From: CBDIHP01 sp965279195
GTDB taxonomy: Bacteria; Planctomycetota; Planctomycetia; Isosphaerales; Isosphaeraceae
DNA: 64,000 nucleotides
Direction of reading: 5' to 3'
Assembly: GCA_965279195.1 (NCBI GenBank)
Contig: CBDIHP010000029.1
Location: forward strand, 1 to 64,000
The notes beneath the pieces were generated by a model. The model was not told where the DNA came from. It was given only the letters and a program-made list of their open reading frames with translations, and made no database searches. How positions within the stretch are numbered: position 1 is the first letter of the stretch; each line of letters begins with the position of its first letter. A program made the translations under genes and the position numbers. Shown here one piece after another: positions 53,644 to 62,170 of this stretch.

Positions 53644-55749
53644 ATGGAAGAGCTCCGCAACGTCAGGAATATCGGGATCTCCGCCCACATCGACTCGGGT
53701 AAGACGACGCTCACCGAGCGCGTGCTGTTCTACGCCGGCAAGATCCATGTGATCAAGGAAGTCCGCGGCGAAGGCGCCGTCATGGACCACATGGAGCTGG
53801 AGAAGGAACGCGGGATCACGATCACCTCGGCCGCGACCACCGTCGGCTGGCAGGAGACGCTCAATCCCTCGATCGAACGCGTCGTCAACATCATCGACAC
53901 CCCGGGCCACGTCGACTTCACGGTCGAGGTCGAGCGTTCGCTGCGCGTCCTCGACGGCGCGATCCTGGTCCTGTGCGCCGTCGCCGGCGTCCAGTCCCAG
54001 TCAATCACCGTCGACCGGCAGATGAAGCGCTACGCCGTCCCCCGGCTCGCGTTCATCAACAAGATGGACCGCACCGGTTCGAACCCGGACAACGTCATCG
54101 AGCAGCTCGGCAGCAAGCTCGGGCTGACGACCGTCCCCATCCAGATCCAGATCGGGTCCGAGTCGAACTTCCAGGGGGTCGTCGACCTCATCAATCGCCA
54201 GGCCGTCTTCTTCGACGGCGAGAAGGGCGAGGACATCCGCCGCGAGCCGATCCCCGCCGAGCTCGTCGAGAAGGCCGAGGCCGCCCGCCACACCATGCTT
54301 GAGCAGCTCTCTCTGGTCTCAGACGAGATCATGGGCCTGCTGCTGGAGGAGCAGGACGTCCCGCTCGAGCTGATCCACAAGACGCTCCGCGATGCGACCA
54401 TCGCCCAGCAGATCTGCCCGGTCCTGATGGGCTCGGCCTACAAGAACAAGGGCGTCCAGCTCATGCTCGACGCCGTCTCGATGTACCTCCCCAGCCCGCT
54501 CGACCGCGAGGTCAAGGCGAAGGACAACAGCAACGACATGGAGGAGATCGCCCTCCAGGCCGACCCCTCCGCGCCGCTCGTCGCCATGGCGTTCAAGCTC
54601 GTCGAGGAGCAGTTCGGCCAGGTGACCTACATGCGGATCTACCAGGGCACCCTCAAGAAGGGCGAGTTCTACTACAACTCCCGCCAGCGCAAGAAGGCCC
54701 GCATCAGCCGCATCCTCCGCGTCCACGCCGACAACAAGGAGGACATCGACTCCGCCGGCGCGGGCGACATCGTGGCCGTCATGGGCATCGACTGCGCCAC
54801 GGGCGATACGTACTGCGAAGAGGGATATAACTACTCCCTCGAGAGCATCTACGCCGCCAAGCCCGTCATCGACCTGGCCGTCTCCCCGGCCAAGCGAGGT
54901 GACCAGGACAAGCTGTCGAAGGCCCTGAACCGGTTCATGCGGGAAGACCCGACGTTCCGCGTCCACGTCGACAAGGAGACGAGCGAGACGATCATCTCCG
55001 GCATGGGCGAGCTCCACCTCGAAATCTACACGGAGCGGATCCGCCGCGAGTACAAGGTCGACGTGACCGTCGGCATGCCCAAGGTCAGCTACCGCGAGGC
55101 GCCGACCAAGGTCACGCCGTTCGACTACAAGCACAAGAAGCAGACCGGCGGTTCCGGCCAGTACGCGCACGTCAAGGGGATCCTCGAACCCCTGCCCGAC
55201 GACGCCCCCGACCCCTTCGTGTTCGAGAACGAGGTCACCGGCGGCCGCATCCCGAACGAGTACATCCCCTCGGTCGAGAAGGGCTTCCGCGACTCGCTCG
55301 GCAAGGGCCCCGTGGCCGGCTTCGAAGTGCTCGGCGTCAAGATGATCCTCCAGGACGGCTCGTATCACGACGTTGACTCGTCGGACATGGCCTTCCAGAT
55401 CTGCGCCCGCGACTGCTTCCGCGAGACGTTCCGCAAGGCCGACCCGGTCCTGCTCGAACCGATCATGAAGGTCGAGGTCGAGGTCCCCACCGAGTTCCAG
55501 GGGCCCGTCACCGGCGCCGTCTCCTCCAAGCGCGGCGTGATCCTCGGCACCGACAACCGCGGCGGCTTCGCCGTGATCTCGGCCGAGGTCCCGCTCTCGG
55601 AAATGTTCGGCTACTCGAACGACCTCCGGAGCATGACCCAGGGCAAGGGGACCTTCAGCATGGAGTTCCTCAAGTACCAGAAGGTGCCGGCCCGCCTCCA
55701 GGAAGAGATCGTCAAGAAGGCCGCCGCCGAGAAGGCCGCCAAGGGCTGA
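53644..55749 (+). CDS. fusA: Elongation factor G, spdEFG1 (mitochondrial EFG1-like) type
   Basis: A 701-aa translational GTPase that moves tRNAs and mRNA on the ribosome. G1 is AHIDSGKTT (14-22; bacterial EF-G usually has AHIDAGKTT), switch I/II includes RGITITSAATT and DTPGHVD (85-91), and G4 is NKMD (139-142). Domains II-V follow in order, with GMGELHLEIY and GGSGQYAHV. ERVLFYAGKIHVIKEV and RVLDGAILVLCAVAGVQSQ match the spd/mitochondrial EFG1 clade known from planctomycetes, spirochaetes and deltaproteobacteria. That clade works with a separate EFG2 for recycling, not seen here. ATG 53644 is preferred by homology; GTG 53626 is possible. A strong terminator follows. Confidence 0.96.
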   Translation: MEELRNVRNIGISAHIDSGKTTLTERVLFYAGKIHVIKEVRGEGAVMDHMELEKERGITITSAATTVGWQETLNPSIERVVNIIDTPGHVDFTVEVERSLRVLDGAILVLCAVAGVQSQSITVDRQMKRYAVPRLAFINKMDRTGSNPDNVIEQLGSKLGLTTVPIQIQIGSESNFQGVVDLINRQAVFFDGEKGEDIRREPIPAELVEKAEAARHTMLEQLSLVSDEIMGLLLEEQDVPLELIHKTLRDATIAQQICPVLMGSAYKNKGVQLMLDAVSMYLPSPLDREVKAKDNSNDMEEIALQADPSAPLVAMAFKLVEEQFGQVTYMRIYQGTLKKGEFYYNSRQRKKARISRILRVHADNKEDIDSAGAGDIVAVMGIDCATGDTYCEEGYNYSLESIYAAKPVIDLAVSPAKRGDQDKLSKALNRFMREDPTFRVHVDKETSETIISGMGELHLEIYTERIRREYKVDVTVGMPKVSYREAPTKVTPFDYKHKKQTGGSGQYAHVKGILEPLPDDAPDPFVFENEVTGGRIPNEYIPSVEKGFRDSLGKGPVAGFEVLGVKMILQDGSYHDVDSSDMAFQICARDCFRETFRKADPVLLEPIMKVEVEVPTEFQGPVTGAVSSKRGVILGTDNRGGFAVISAEVPLSEMFGYSNDLRSMTQGKGTFSMEFLKYQKVPARLQEEIVKKAAAEKAAKG

Positions 55750-55785
55750 TCTCCGCCGAACGCCGGGATCGCTACATTCCAGAAT

Positions 55786-55824
55786 CGCCCGGGGCCCCTC
55801 GTTGGGTCCCGGGCGTTTTTCTTT
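55786..55824 (+). terminator. Rho-independent terminator of fusA
   Basis: A 12-bp stem with one G-U pair (55786-55797 with 55804-55815), a 6-base loop, then TTTTTCTTT. It begins 37 bases past the fusA stop. Confidence 0.92.
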
Positions 55825-55841
55825 GCGCCCCGATTTGACGG

Positions 55842-55871
55842 TTGACGGCCCGGGGCGGGTCGTGCCATAAC
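55842..55871 (+). promoter_or_regulatory. Candidate promoter of the DUF3179 gene
   Basis: TTGACG (55842-55847), 18 bases, CATAAC (55866-55871). It is directly after the fusA terminator and about 75 bases before the ATG. Confidence 0.45.
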
Positions 55872-55947
55872 CCCAAGGAGACACGTCCTCATCCCTGTCA
55901 TTTCGATCTTCGTCCGCCCCGAATCCCGCACGGTGGAGGCCTGAGCC

Positions 55948-56853
55948 ATGTCAGAAGCCGCCGATCCGTCCGCTGCCCCAGAAGAAACCCACGCCGTCGA
56001 CGGCGCCGGCGAGACCACGACCGCCCCGATTCCGCCGCACCGTCGCGTCCTCCCTCGGTCGGTCACCGTCGCCCTGATGTTGCCGTTCCTGGTCTTCATC
56101 GCATTCGCCAGCTCCTCGCTCTGGCGCGAGGCCCGGGCGCTCATGTTCGACATGACCCGGGCGCGGAACTCGGGCGTCGTCGGCTACACCGACATCCACC
56201 CGAACCCCAGCTACGCCACCCGACCCCGCAACTGGTATCGCGAAGAGGGGGACGTCCTCCACCTCTGGTCCGGCTGGAAAGACAACGCCCACCAGTGGTT
56301 CCGCGTCAAGAAGGGGGATCTCGCCAGGGAACGCCTGACCCTCCCGGTGGGCCGCGACACGGTGCGGGCGATCGACCACCCGATCCTCGAAACCGAGGGG
56401 GGAGATCGCTGGATCCGCCTCCCGGACGATGCCCCCGTCATCGGGCTCCGTAACGGGGATTCCAGGAGGGCCTACCCGCTCCGGCTTCTCGACAAGGTCC
56501 AGGTCATCAACGACGCGGGGCCGGATCAGCCGTTTCTTGTCACATTCACCCCGGCCTTCGGGCTGGTCGAGGGCGTGATCCTGTTCGACCCCAACGTGGA
56601 GGGTCAGCGGCTCACCATGGGCCTGACGGGGTATCATTACGACCAGAAGCCCCTCCTCTACGACCGGGGGACCGAGAGTCTCTGGATGGTCGAGGAGACC
56701 GAACTCGTCTCGCTCGGCGGCCCCAAGAAGGGGACGCGCCTCAAGAGCCTCGGGAGGCCCACTCCGGTCCGTTGGGCCTCGTGGCGGGACGAGAACCCGA
56801 CGAGCCAGCTCATCGTCGGGGCCGACCGCAAGCGCACAGTTCCCGCGAACTGA
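55948..56853 (+). CDS. DUF3179-family membrane-anchored protein
   Basis: A 301-aa protein. A disordered acidic N terminus (1-30) and one membrane helix (about 38-57) are followed by an extracytoplasmic domain. The run PVIGLRNGDSRRAYPLRLLDKVQVINDAG matches the RAYPL-x-x-L core of DUF3179, and LTGYHYDQKPLLYDRGTESLWMVEE matches its D-R-x-T-x-S-L-W end. The CPLC-like cysteine motif seen in many members is absent here (TFTPAFGLVEGVILFD). The biochemical role of DUF3179 is unknown; cysteine-bearing members have been thought metal- or redox-linked, which would not apply to this one. The next gene starts 24 bases downstream, so the two are probably cotranscribed. Confidence 0.75.
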   Translation: MSEAADPSAAPEETHAVDGAGETTTAPIPPHRRVLPRSVTVALMLPFLVFIAFASSSLWREARALMFDMTRARNSGVVGYTDIHPNPSYATRPRNWYREEGDVLHLWSGWKDNAHQWFRVKKGDLARERLTLPVGRDTVRAIDHPILETEGGDRWIRLPDDAPVIGLRNGDSRRAYPLRLLDKVQVINDAGPDQPFLVTFTPAFGLVEGVILFDPNVEGQRLTMGLTGYHYDQKPLLYDRGTESLWMVEETELVSLGGPKKGTRLKSLGRPTPVRWASWRDENPTSQLIVGADRKRTVPAN

Positions 56854-56877
56854 TCGGAAACCGAGCGAGACGTCCAG

Positions 56878-57405
56878 ATGAACGACACCCCCTCTCTCCA
56901 GGGGCGCTGGTCGGGGTATTACGTCCAGCACGGCAATCGCCGGGGCATCGAGGTCGAGTTCGAGCAGGACGGGATCCAGCTCGAAGGGCGGATGCGCGAC
57001 CTCGAGCCCGAGTCCGATATGTCGATCGCCGAGATGGCCCTCGACTTCGCCCTCGCCCCTGGCGAGGACGAGCGGATCCTCCAGCAACTGCGCGCCATGT
57101 TCCCGGACTCCTCCGGCAAGGCCGTCCGCTTCGTCTCCCATCTGCCCGAGCATTCGAGCCTGCTGGGCTCGGTCGAAGGCAATCAGATCCGCTTCCTGAA
57201 GACGTACCACGGGCAGCACTCGGGCGGCTTCCGGATCGGCGAACGCTGGGTCGGCCAGACGATCGACACCCACTCCGTCCGCTACGAGGGGCGACTCGAT
57301 CCGGACGGCAGGACGATCGAAGGCCGATGGTGGATCGCCCCCGATCCCCGGTTCCCGGCCACTCGCGCGGATGGGACATTTCTTCTCGAACGACCCTCAA
57401 CTTGA
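56878..57405 (+). CDS. Conserved hypothetical protein, 175 aa
   Basis: Not recognised. A soluble, beta-rich protein: LQGRWSGYYVQHGNRRGIEVEFEQDG at the N terminus and YEGRLDPDGRTIEGRWWI near the C terminus. Both share a G-R-W or L-x-x-x-I-x-G-x-W pattern, suggesting a small antiparallel barrel (lipocalin-like) with strands at both ends. The middle is charged and helical. There is no signal peptide. The ATG at 56878 follows a weak GAGAC. It is probably in an operon with the DUF3179 gene. Confidence 0.65.
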   Translation: MNDTPSLQGRWSGYYVQHGNRRGIEVEFEQDGIQLEGRMRDLEPESDMSIAEMALDFALAPGEDERILQQLRAMFPDSSGKAVRFVSHLPEHSSLLGSVEGNQIRFLKTYHGQHSGGFRIGERWVGQTIDTHSVRYEGRLDPDGRTIEGRWWIAPDPRFPATRADGTFLLERPST

Positions 57406-57823
57406 GCTGAAATCCGGACAAACTCCGCCTTGAGTGCCTGTCGCCCATCCTGTCCGGACCTGCCAGGAAGAAATCTCCCAAGCGAACCCACCAGAATCTC
57501 CCAACTTGCCATCTCCGCTAGAGCGCCCTTCTTGCCTGTAGGGCGATGATGGTGTAAGTTTGGACGAGTTCGAGAGCGCCTCGGCCTGAGATCGGCGATC
57601 GGTCACCGAACAACTTTCCAGATTGTTCCGACTGGGTCGCTTGTCCCGGGTTCTCTCCCGGCGTTACTCTTTAACATGACGGCATTGGGCGTCGCTCGCG
57701 GCGCTCTCGCCCGCATCTCTCGTTTCGACCCCAGACGACTCAGCTAACCCTCCGTCCACCCGGAGTCCCGTCAGGGCAACGGGTTGCTGAGGCCCGTTCC
57801 TCTTGGTTTGGCGGGATGAGACC
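57406..57823. other. 418-bp space before the coiled-coil genes
   Basis: No gene is supported. A repeat TCCGGACA/TGTCCGGA (about 57413-57466) and a short hairpin AACGGG/CCCGTT near 57778-57797 are visible. The best promoter guess is TTGCCT-17 bases-TAAGTT near 57532-57560, which is weak. Confidence 0.3.
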
Positions 57824-58363
57824 ATGACGAACATTGGCAAGATCCTCGTGGTCGTGATCACCGCGTTCTCGATGCTGTTGCTCGGCGTCTCGACCGTGGC
57901 CTTCACGACGGCGACCAGATGGAAGACGAAGCTGAGCAAGGTCGAGGAGGATGCCAAGCCCTTCCGGTCCACCCTGGAAGAGGCCCAGAAGTCCCTCGAC
58001 GAGGCCAAGGGGCAACTCGACGCCGCCCAGAAGGCCCGCTCGGCCGAGGTCAAGCAGCGCGAGAACCGCGTCCGCGACCTGGCCGACGCGACCACCAAGG
58101 CGGGCACCGAGATCACCGCCGCCCAGGCCGCCTTGAAGAAGGCGCAGGAAGAGGCCCAGGCCATCCTGGCCGATGCCGACGCCCGGCGCAAAGATACCGA
58201 CTCGCTCAAGCTGGCCCTGGCGGCCGTCGAGGCCCAGGCGAAGCTGTTCAAGGACCAGGAGACCGTCCTGAACGACCGGATCATCGAGCTGACCCGGATG
58301 CTGGAAGCCTCCACGAAGAACGGTCAGGTCCTCCAGGAACGCACGTCCAAGTCGGCCCGCTGA
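57824..58363 (+). CDS. Membrane-anchored coiled-coil protein A, 179 aa
   Basis: Function unknown. An N-terminal membrane helix (about 6-28, KILVVVITAFSMLLLGVSTVAF) is followed by a nearly continuous coiled coil (about 38-170; KVEEDAKPF, LEEAQKSLDEAKGQLDAAQK, QAALKKAQEEAQAIL). It is a paralogue of the next gene: the first 30 residues share GKILV-x-x-x-x-AFS-x-x-x-LGVSTV-FTT-T-W, and the DNA around the start is also alike, so the pair arose by tandem duplication. It is shorter because it lacks the C-terminal beta domain of its neighbour. The ATG at 57824 sits in GGGATGAGACC-ATG, matched by the neighbour. It is probably an envelope scaffold. Confidence 0.75.
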   Translation: MTNIGKILVVVITAFSMLLLGVSTVAFTTATRWKTKLSKVEEDAKPFRSTLEEAQKSLDEAKGQLDAAQKARSAEVKQRENRVRDLADATTKAGTEITAAQAALKKAQEEAQAILADADARRKDTDSLKLALAAVEAQAKLFKDQETVLNDRIIELTRMLEASTKNGQVLQERTSKSAR

Positions 58364-58540
58364 GCGCGCCGCCCTCCGATATGACTCGCGGGCGGCGGCC
58401 ATCGCCCTCCCCGCTTCGACTTCGATCTTCTCTTCTGTGTCGCGACCTGATCACGGCCCGCATGCCTCACCTGGCCCGACCCTTCACACGGTCGGGGGGC
58501 GTCCGGCGGGCCGTCACAATCGGATGAGTGGGATGGGACC

Positions 58541-59395
58541 ATGACATTCGTCGGCAAGATCCTCGTGATCCTGATCATGGCCTTCTCTCTGGTCTTCCTG
58601 GGCGTTTCGACCGTGGTCTTCACGACCTCGACGAACTGGAAGGCGAAGACGGAGGAGCAGGCCAAGCAGATCTCCAAGCTCCAGGGGGACGTCGGGACCA
58701 AGGACGCCCTCGCCAAGGATGCGGAAGGCAAGCTCTCCGCCGCCGCGACCAAGTTCGCCGCGGACCTCAAGGAGAAGGACGGCCGCGTCGAGGAGTTGAC
58801 CAAGGCCAACCAGGCCGCGACCGCGGAACTGGGCCAGGCCCAGGGCGCCCTCGAGTCCGCCCAGAAGAACGCCCAGACCTCCCTCGACGAGGCCAACGCC
58901 CGTCGCAAGGAAGTCGACTCCCTGCGCCAGACGCTCGCCGCCGTCGAGAAGCAGGCGAATGACTTCAAGCTGGTCCAGACCGAGCTCAACGACCAGATCC
59001 GCGAACTCAAGCGGAGCCTGGACGTTGCCGAGCGGAACTCCAAGAACCTCCGCGAGCGATCGCTCAAGCTCGCGACGCTCCTCCGGAGCAAGGGCCTCCC
59101 CGATGACGTCTCGCAGATCGAGGCCGTCTCCGTCCCGCCCAAGGTCGAGGGCAAGGTGCTCCGCATCGACCCGACCAACCGCCAGATGGAGATCTCGATC
59201 GGCTCCGACGACGGCCTGGCCCCCGGCCAGGAGTTCTACGTCTGGCGGACCACCCCGCGCCCTGAATACCTCGGTAAGGTGAAGATCTCCACGGTCGATC
59301 CTGACCAGGCCGTCGCCTCGGTCATCGGTCGCACCGTCAACGGCAAGAAGATTCAGGAGGGCGACATTGTCTCGTCTTCGTTCGACTCGCGGTAA
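58541..59395 (+). CDS. Membrane-anchored coiled-coil protein B with C-terminal beta domain, 284 aa
   Basis: A paralogue of protein A. A membrane helix (about 6-28), then a long coiled coil (about 38-185; LKEKDGRVEELTKANQA, SLRQTLAAVEKQANDFKLVQTELNDQIRELKRSL). A beta domain at about 202-284 follows: VEGKVLRIDPTNRQMEISIGSDDGLAPGQEFYVWRT, then YLGKVKISTVDPDQAVASVI and IQEGDIVSS. The G-x-V-x-x-I-D-...-I-x-x-G-x-x-D-G-x-x-x-G-x-x-F pattern resembles the C-terminal domain of FlgT and other envelope proteins with SH3-like barrels; that resemblance is tentative. It may bind peptidoglycan or another periplasmic surface. Its last codons overlap the next gene. Confidence 0.78.
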   Translation: MTFVGKILVILIMAFSLVFLGVSTVVFTTSTNWKAKTEEQAKQISKLQGDVGTKDALAKDAEGKLSAAATKFAADLKEKDGRVEELTKANQAATAELGQAQGALESAQKNAQTSLDEANARRKEVDSLRQTLAAVEKQANDFKLVQTELNDQIRELKRSLDVAERNSKNLRERSLKLATLLRSKGLPDDVSQIEAVSVPPKVEGKVLRIDPTNRQMEISIGSDDGLAPGQEFYVWRTTPRPEYLGKVKISTVDPDQAVASVIGRTVNGKKIQEGDIVSSSFDSR

Positions 59396-59558
59396 AGCCG
59401 CCCCGGCCCGCGCCGCGGCACGCCCCGGCGTCTACGTCGCGTCGCCCAAGAGCGACATCTACGTGACGCTCCTCAGCGTGTCCCTCGGCGCGATGGTCTT
59501 CGCCTGCCTCCTGTTGACGCTCCTGCTCAACGAGTACGGCTTCAAGCTCAAGCCGTAA
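59367..59558 (+). CDS. Small single-span membrane protein overlapping protein B, 63 aa
   Basis: A tiny protein with a basic N terminus (SRLRSTRGKAAPARAAARPG), then YVASPKSDIYVTLLSVSLGAMVF and one membrane helix (about 35-57) ending FKLKP. Its TTG start lies 29 bases inside the end of protein B and is preceded by a perfect AGGAGG at 7 bases. No ATG or GTG alternative exists in the frame upstream of the helix. Overlap and ribosome site argue for a real, translationally coupled gene, probably a partner of proteins A and B. A hairpin terminator follows. Confidence 0.7.
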   Translation: MSRLRSTRGKAAPARAAARPGVYVASPKSDIYVTLLSVSLGAMVFACLLLTLLLNEYGFKLKP

Positions 59559-59587
59559 TCAGGCGAATCCGGTCAAACATCCGACGA

Positions 59588-59625
59588 CGAACGGACGCCT
59601 CCCTCCCCGGGAGTGCGTCCGTTCG
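59588..59625 (+). terminator. Terminator of the coiled-coil operon
   Basis: An 11-bp stem (59588-59598 with 59615-59625) continued by 5 bp (CTCCC/GGGAG) with a one-base bulge, 30 bases after the small membrane protein. The T-run after it is weak (CGTATT). Confidence 0.6.
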
Positions 59626-59717
59626 CGTATTGCCGGCTTGCCTGGGGCCACCCCGGCTCCTACCCTTAGCCAGACCGACGCGCTCGGGATGTCAGGGAAT
59701 CGACCGAGGGACCACCG

Positions 59718-61364
59718 ATGAGCATCGCGACCAGCCGCAAGGAAGACATCTCCCCGCCCCTGAGCGACGAGCAGATCGATCGGCTCCGCCCGTTCGGATC
59801 CGAGGAGGCCGTCGGGCCCGGTACCATGCTCTTCGAGGAGGGTGACCTCAGCATCGACTTCTTCGTCGTCCTCGACGGGATCGTCGAGATCTGCCACGAT
59901 TCCGAGCGGGGCATGCAGACGGTCGTCCGGCCCGGCCCGGGGCAGTTCATCGGCGATCCCTCCACGCTGACCGGCCGCGCCGCCGTCGTCCAGGCCCGCG
60001 TCATCGAACCCGGCCGGGTCCTGCGGATCCCCCCCGACAAGTTCCAGCGGATCATCGTCGAGGACTCGGAACTCTCCGACCTCATCCTCCGGACCTTCCT
60101 CATCCGGCGCGCTGCCCTGATGGAAGGGGGATTGGGTTCGATTCGCGTGATCGGCTCGCGTTACGCCAGGGACACCCACCGCATCCGCGAGTTCCTCACG
60201 AGGAATAGCCAGCCTCACACGTTCATCGACCTGGAGCAGTCGGACGACGTCGCCCCGATGCTCGACAGGCTCGGGGTGAAGATCGAGGAGATGCCGATCG
60301 TCGTCTGCGCGGAGGGGCATGTCTCGAGGAACCCGTCGGACGCCAGGATCGCCCACGTCCTCGGCTTCGACATCCTCGACGGGCTGGAACTCTGCGACGT
60401 CATCGTGGTCGGCGCCGGCCCGGCCGGGCTGGCGGCCTCGGTCTACGCGGCCTCCGAAGGATTGACGGTCACCGACATCGACCTGGGCGCCCCGGGCGGC
60501 CAGGCGGGGACGAGTTCCAAGATCGAGAACTATCTCGGGTTCCCTACCGGCATCTCCGGACAGGAACTCGCCTCACGCGCGATGACGCAGGCGGTGAAAT
60601 TCGGCACCCGGATGGCCAATCCCGTCGAGGCCGTCGGCCTGGAACGCAAGGGGAACGACTACGAGGTCGTGATCTCCGACGGCCGGCGGATCCGGGGCCG
60701 ATCGGTCGTGATCGCCACCGGGGCCCGCTACAACCGGCTCTCCGTCCCGGGCGCGGAGCAGTTCGAGGGCTGCGGCCTGTACTACGGCGCGACGGCGATG
60801 GAGTCCGAACTCTGCAAGGGGCAGGACGTGGTCGTGGTCGGGGGCGGCAACTCGGCGGGGCAGGGGGCAGTCTACCTTTCGAAACATGCGAAGTCGGTTC
60901 ATATCCTCGTCCGTCGCGACGGCCTCGGCGACACCATGTCGCGCTACCTGATCCGTCGAATCGAGGAAATCCCGAACATTCATCTCCACATCCGTTGCGA
61001 GATCAGCCGTCTAATCGGCCAGGAGGGCCGGCTCACCGCGATCGAGTACCGCTGCCACGAGGCCGACGAACTCCACACGCTCGACACCGGCTCCGTCTTC
61101 CTCTTCGTCGGCGCCCGCCCTTGCACGAGGTGGCTCGAGGGGACGCTGGAACTCGACGCCAAGGGTTTCATCAAGACAGGTACGGATCTGAAATCGCCCG
61201 ACATCACGGCCACGGGCTTCACCCCGAGCCTGTTCGAGACCAGCCTGACCCGGGTCTACGCCGTCGGCGACGTGCGGAGCGGCTCGGTCAAGCGTGTGGC
61301 CTCGGCCGTGGGCGAGGGCTCGATTGTCGTGCAGTTCATCCACCGGGCCCTCGGGAACCTTTGA
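59718..61364 (+). CDS. cNMP-binding domain / thioredoxin-reductase-like fusion lacking redox cysteines
   Basis: A 548-aa fusion with three modules. An N-terminal cyclic-nucleotide-binding fold covers about 15-125 (GTMLFEEGDLSIDFFVVLDG, RPGPGQFIGDPSTLTGR). A thioredoxin/glutaredoxin-like segment covers about 141-222 without CxxC. A flavin disulfide-reductase module covers about 225-548, with the FAD motif VGAGPAGLAAS (231-241), NADPH motif GGGNSAGQGA (375-384) and the end box YAVGDVRSGSVKRVASAVGEG. In thioredoxin reductases the stretch YCATCDG carries the redox disulfide; here it reads YYGATAMES (355-363), so both cysteines are lost. It should bind FAD and NADPH and sense a ligand but cannot use the normal thiol route. 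GAGGGACC precedes the ATG. It is monocistronic. Confidence 0.88.
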   Translation: MSIATSRKEDISPPLSDEQIDRLRPFGSEEAVGPGTMLFEEGDLSIDFFVVLDGIVEICHDSERGMQTVVRPGPGQFIGDPSTLTGRAAVVQARVIEPGRVLRIPPDKFQRIIVEDSELSDLILRTFLIRRAALMEGGLGSIRVIGSRYARDTHRIREFLTRNSQPHTFIDLEQSDDVAPMLDRLGVKIEEMPIVVCAEGHVSRNPSDARIAHVLGFDILDGLELCDVIVVGAGPAGLAASVYAASEGLTVTDIDLGAPGGQAGTSSKIENYLGFPTGISGQELASRAMTQAVKFGTRMANPVEAVGLERKGNDYEVVISDGRRIRGRSVVIATGARYNRLSVPGAEQFEGCGLYYGATAMESELCKGQDVVVVGGGNSAGQGAVYLSKHAKSVHILVRRDGLGDTMSRYLIRRIEEIPNIHLHIRCEISRLIGQEGRLTAIEYRCHEADELHTLDTGSVFLFVGARPCTRWLEGTLELDAKGFIKTGTDLKSPDITATGFTPSLFETSLTRVYAVGDVRSGSVKRVASAVGEGSIVVQFIHRALGNL

Positions 61365-61675
61365 GCCCGATTGCGGAATTCCCGCAACATCGCGTCACTA
61401 CCGCGCGGGTCGGGGCGTCTCCCTGGTGAAGCGTCCCGATCCGGTCGCGAATCCGACGGACATGAGAGTCTGGATGCATTCGTGGGTTCCTGGGATTCGA
61501 TTCAAACCGGTCCCGGATCGAAGATTTCGGTTGCGTCCGTCCCGACTGCGCGGCAGGATCGAGCCACTCCACCTTTCTCTCCCATTCGGGTCGTCGCCCC
61601 AGCCGAGTTCGCCCGAACTGCCCTGCGGCGGCAGGTCGTGCGTGCGCGTCCGCGCACTCCGTAGGAGGTCCTCAG
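61365..61675. other. 311-bp space before the CBS gene
   Basis: Nothing supported beyond a 6-bp hairpin (TTGCGG/CCGCAA, about 61371-61387) just past the fusion gene stop. No gene, repeat or clear promoter was seen. Confidence 0.3.
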
Positions 61676-62110
61676 ATGACCGTTCGCGAGGTCCTGCGCA
61701 ACAAAGGGAATCGTGTCGTCAGCATCGGGCCCGAGATGAGCATCGCCGATGCCCTCGCCCGGCTCGTCCAGAACAACATCGGCTCGCTGCCCGTCGTTGA
61801 TCCCGATGGTCGCGTCATCGGCGTCGTCTCCGAGCGTGACATGACACGGGGCTTCCACCACAACGGTGACGCCTTCCGCGCCATGGACGTCTCTCAGGTG
61901 ATGACCTGCAACCCCGTCACCTGCGAGTGCGGCGACGACGTCAACGACGTCATGGGCAAGATGAGCGAACGCCGGATCGCCAAGCTCCCGGTCGTCGAGG
62001 ATGACCGACTCGTCGGCGTCGTCTCGGTAGGCGACCTCATCACGCTCCTGTATGAACGCGTGCAGGCCGAGAACGATCACCTGCTCGGTTATATCCACGG
62101 ACGTTATTGA
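61676..62110 (+). CDS. CBS-domain pair protein
   Basis: A 144-aa protein made almost only of two CBS motifs (about 7-60 and 76-135). They carry NIGSLPVVDPDGRVIGVVSERDMTR and RIAKLPVVEDDRLVGVVSVGDLITLL; the repeated G-V-V-S-x-x-D is the usual adenosine-nucleotide-binding form. Stand-alone CBS pairs sense AMP, ATP or SAM and regulate partner enzymes. AGGAGG lies 7 bases before the ATG at 61676. Its neighbour upstream also carries a ligand-binding domain, which hints at a shared signalling role, but there is no direct link. It is convergent with the aldo/keto reductase. Confidence 0.92.
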   Translation: MTVREVLRNKGNRVVSIGPEMSIADALARLVQNNIGSLPVVDPDGRVIGVVSERDMTRGFHHNGDAFRAMDVSQVMTCNPVTCECGDDVNDVMGKMSERRIAKLPVVEDDRLVGVVSVGDLITLLYERVQAENDHLLGYIHGRY

Positions 62111-62170
62111 TCTTGAATCATTCGGCATGATGCCCGGCGAACGCATTCGGGCGATCGCCGGGCGACCTGC

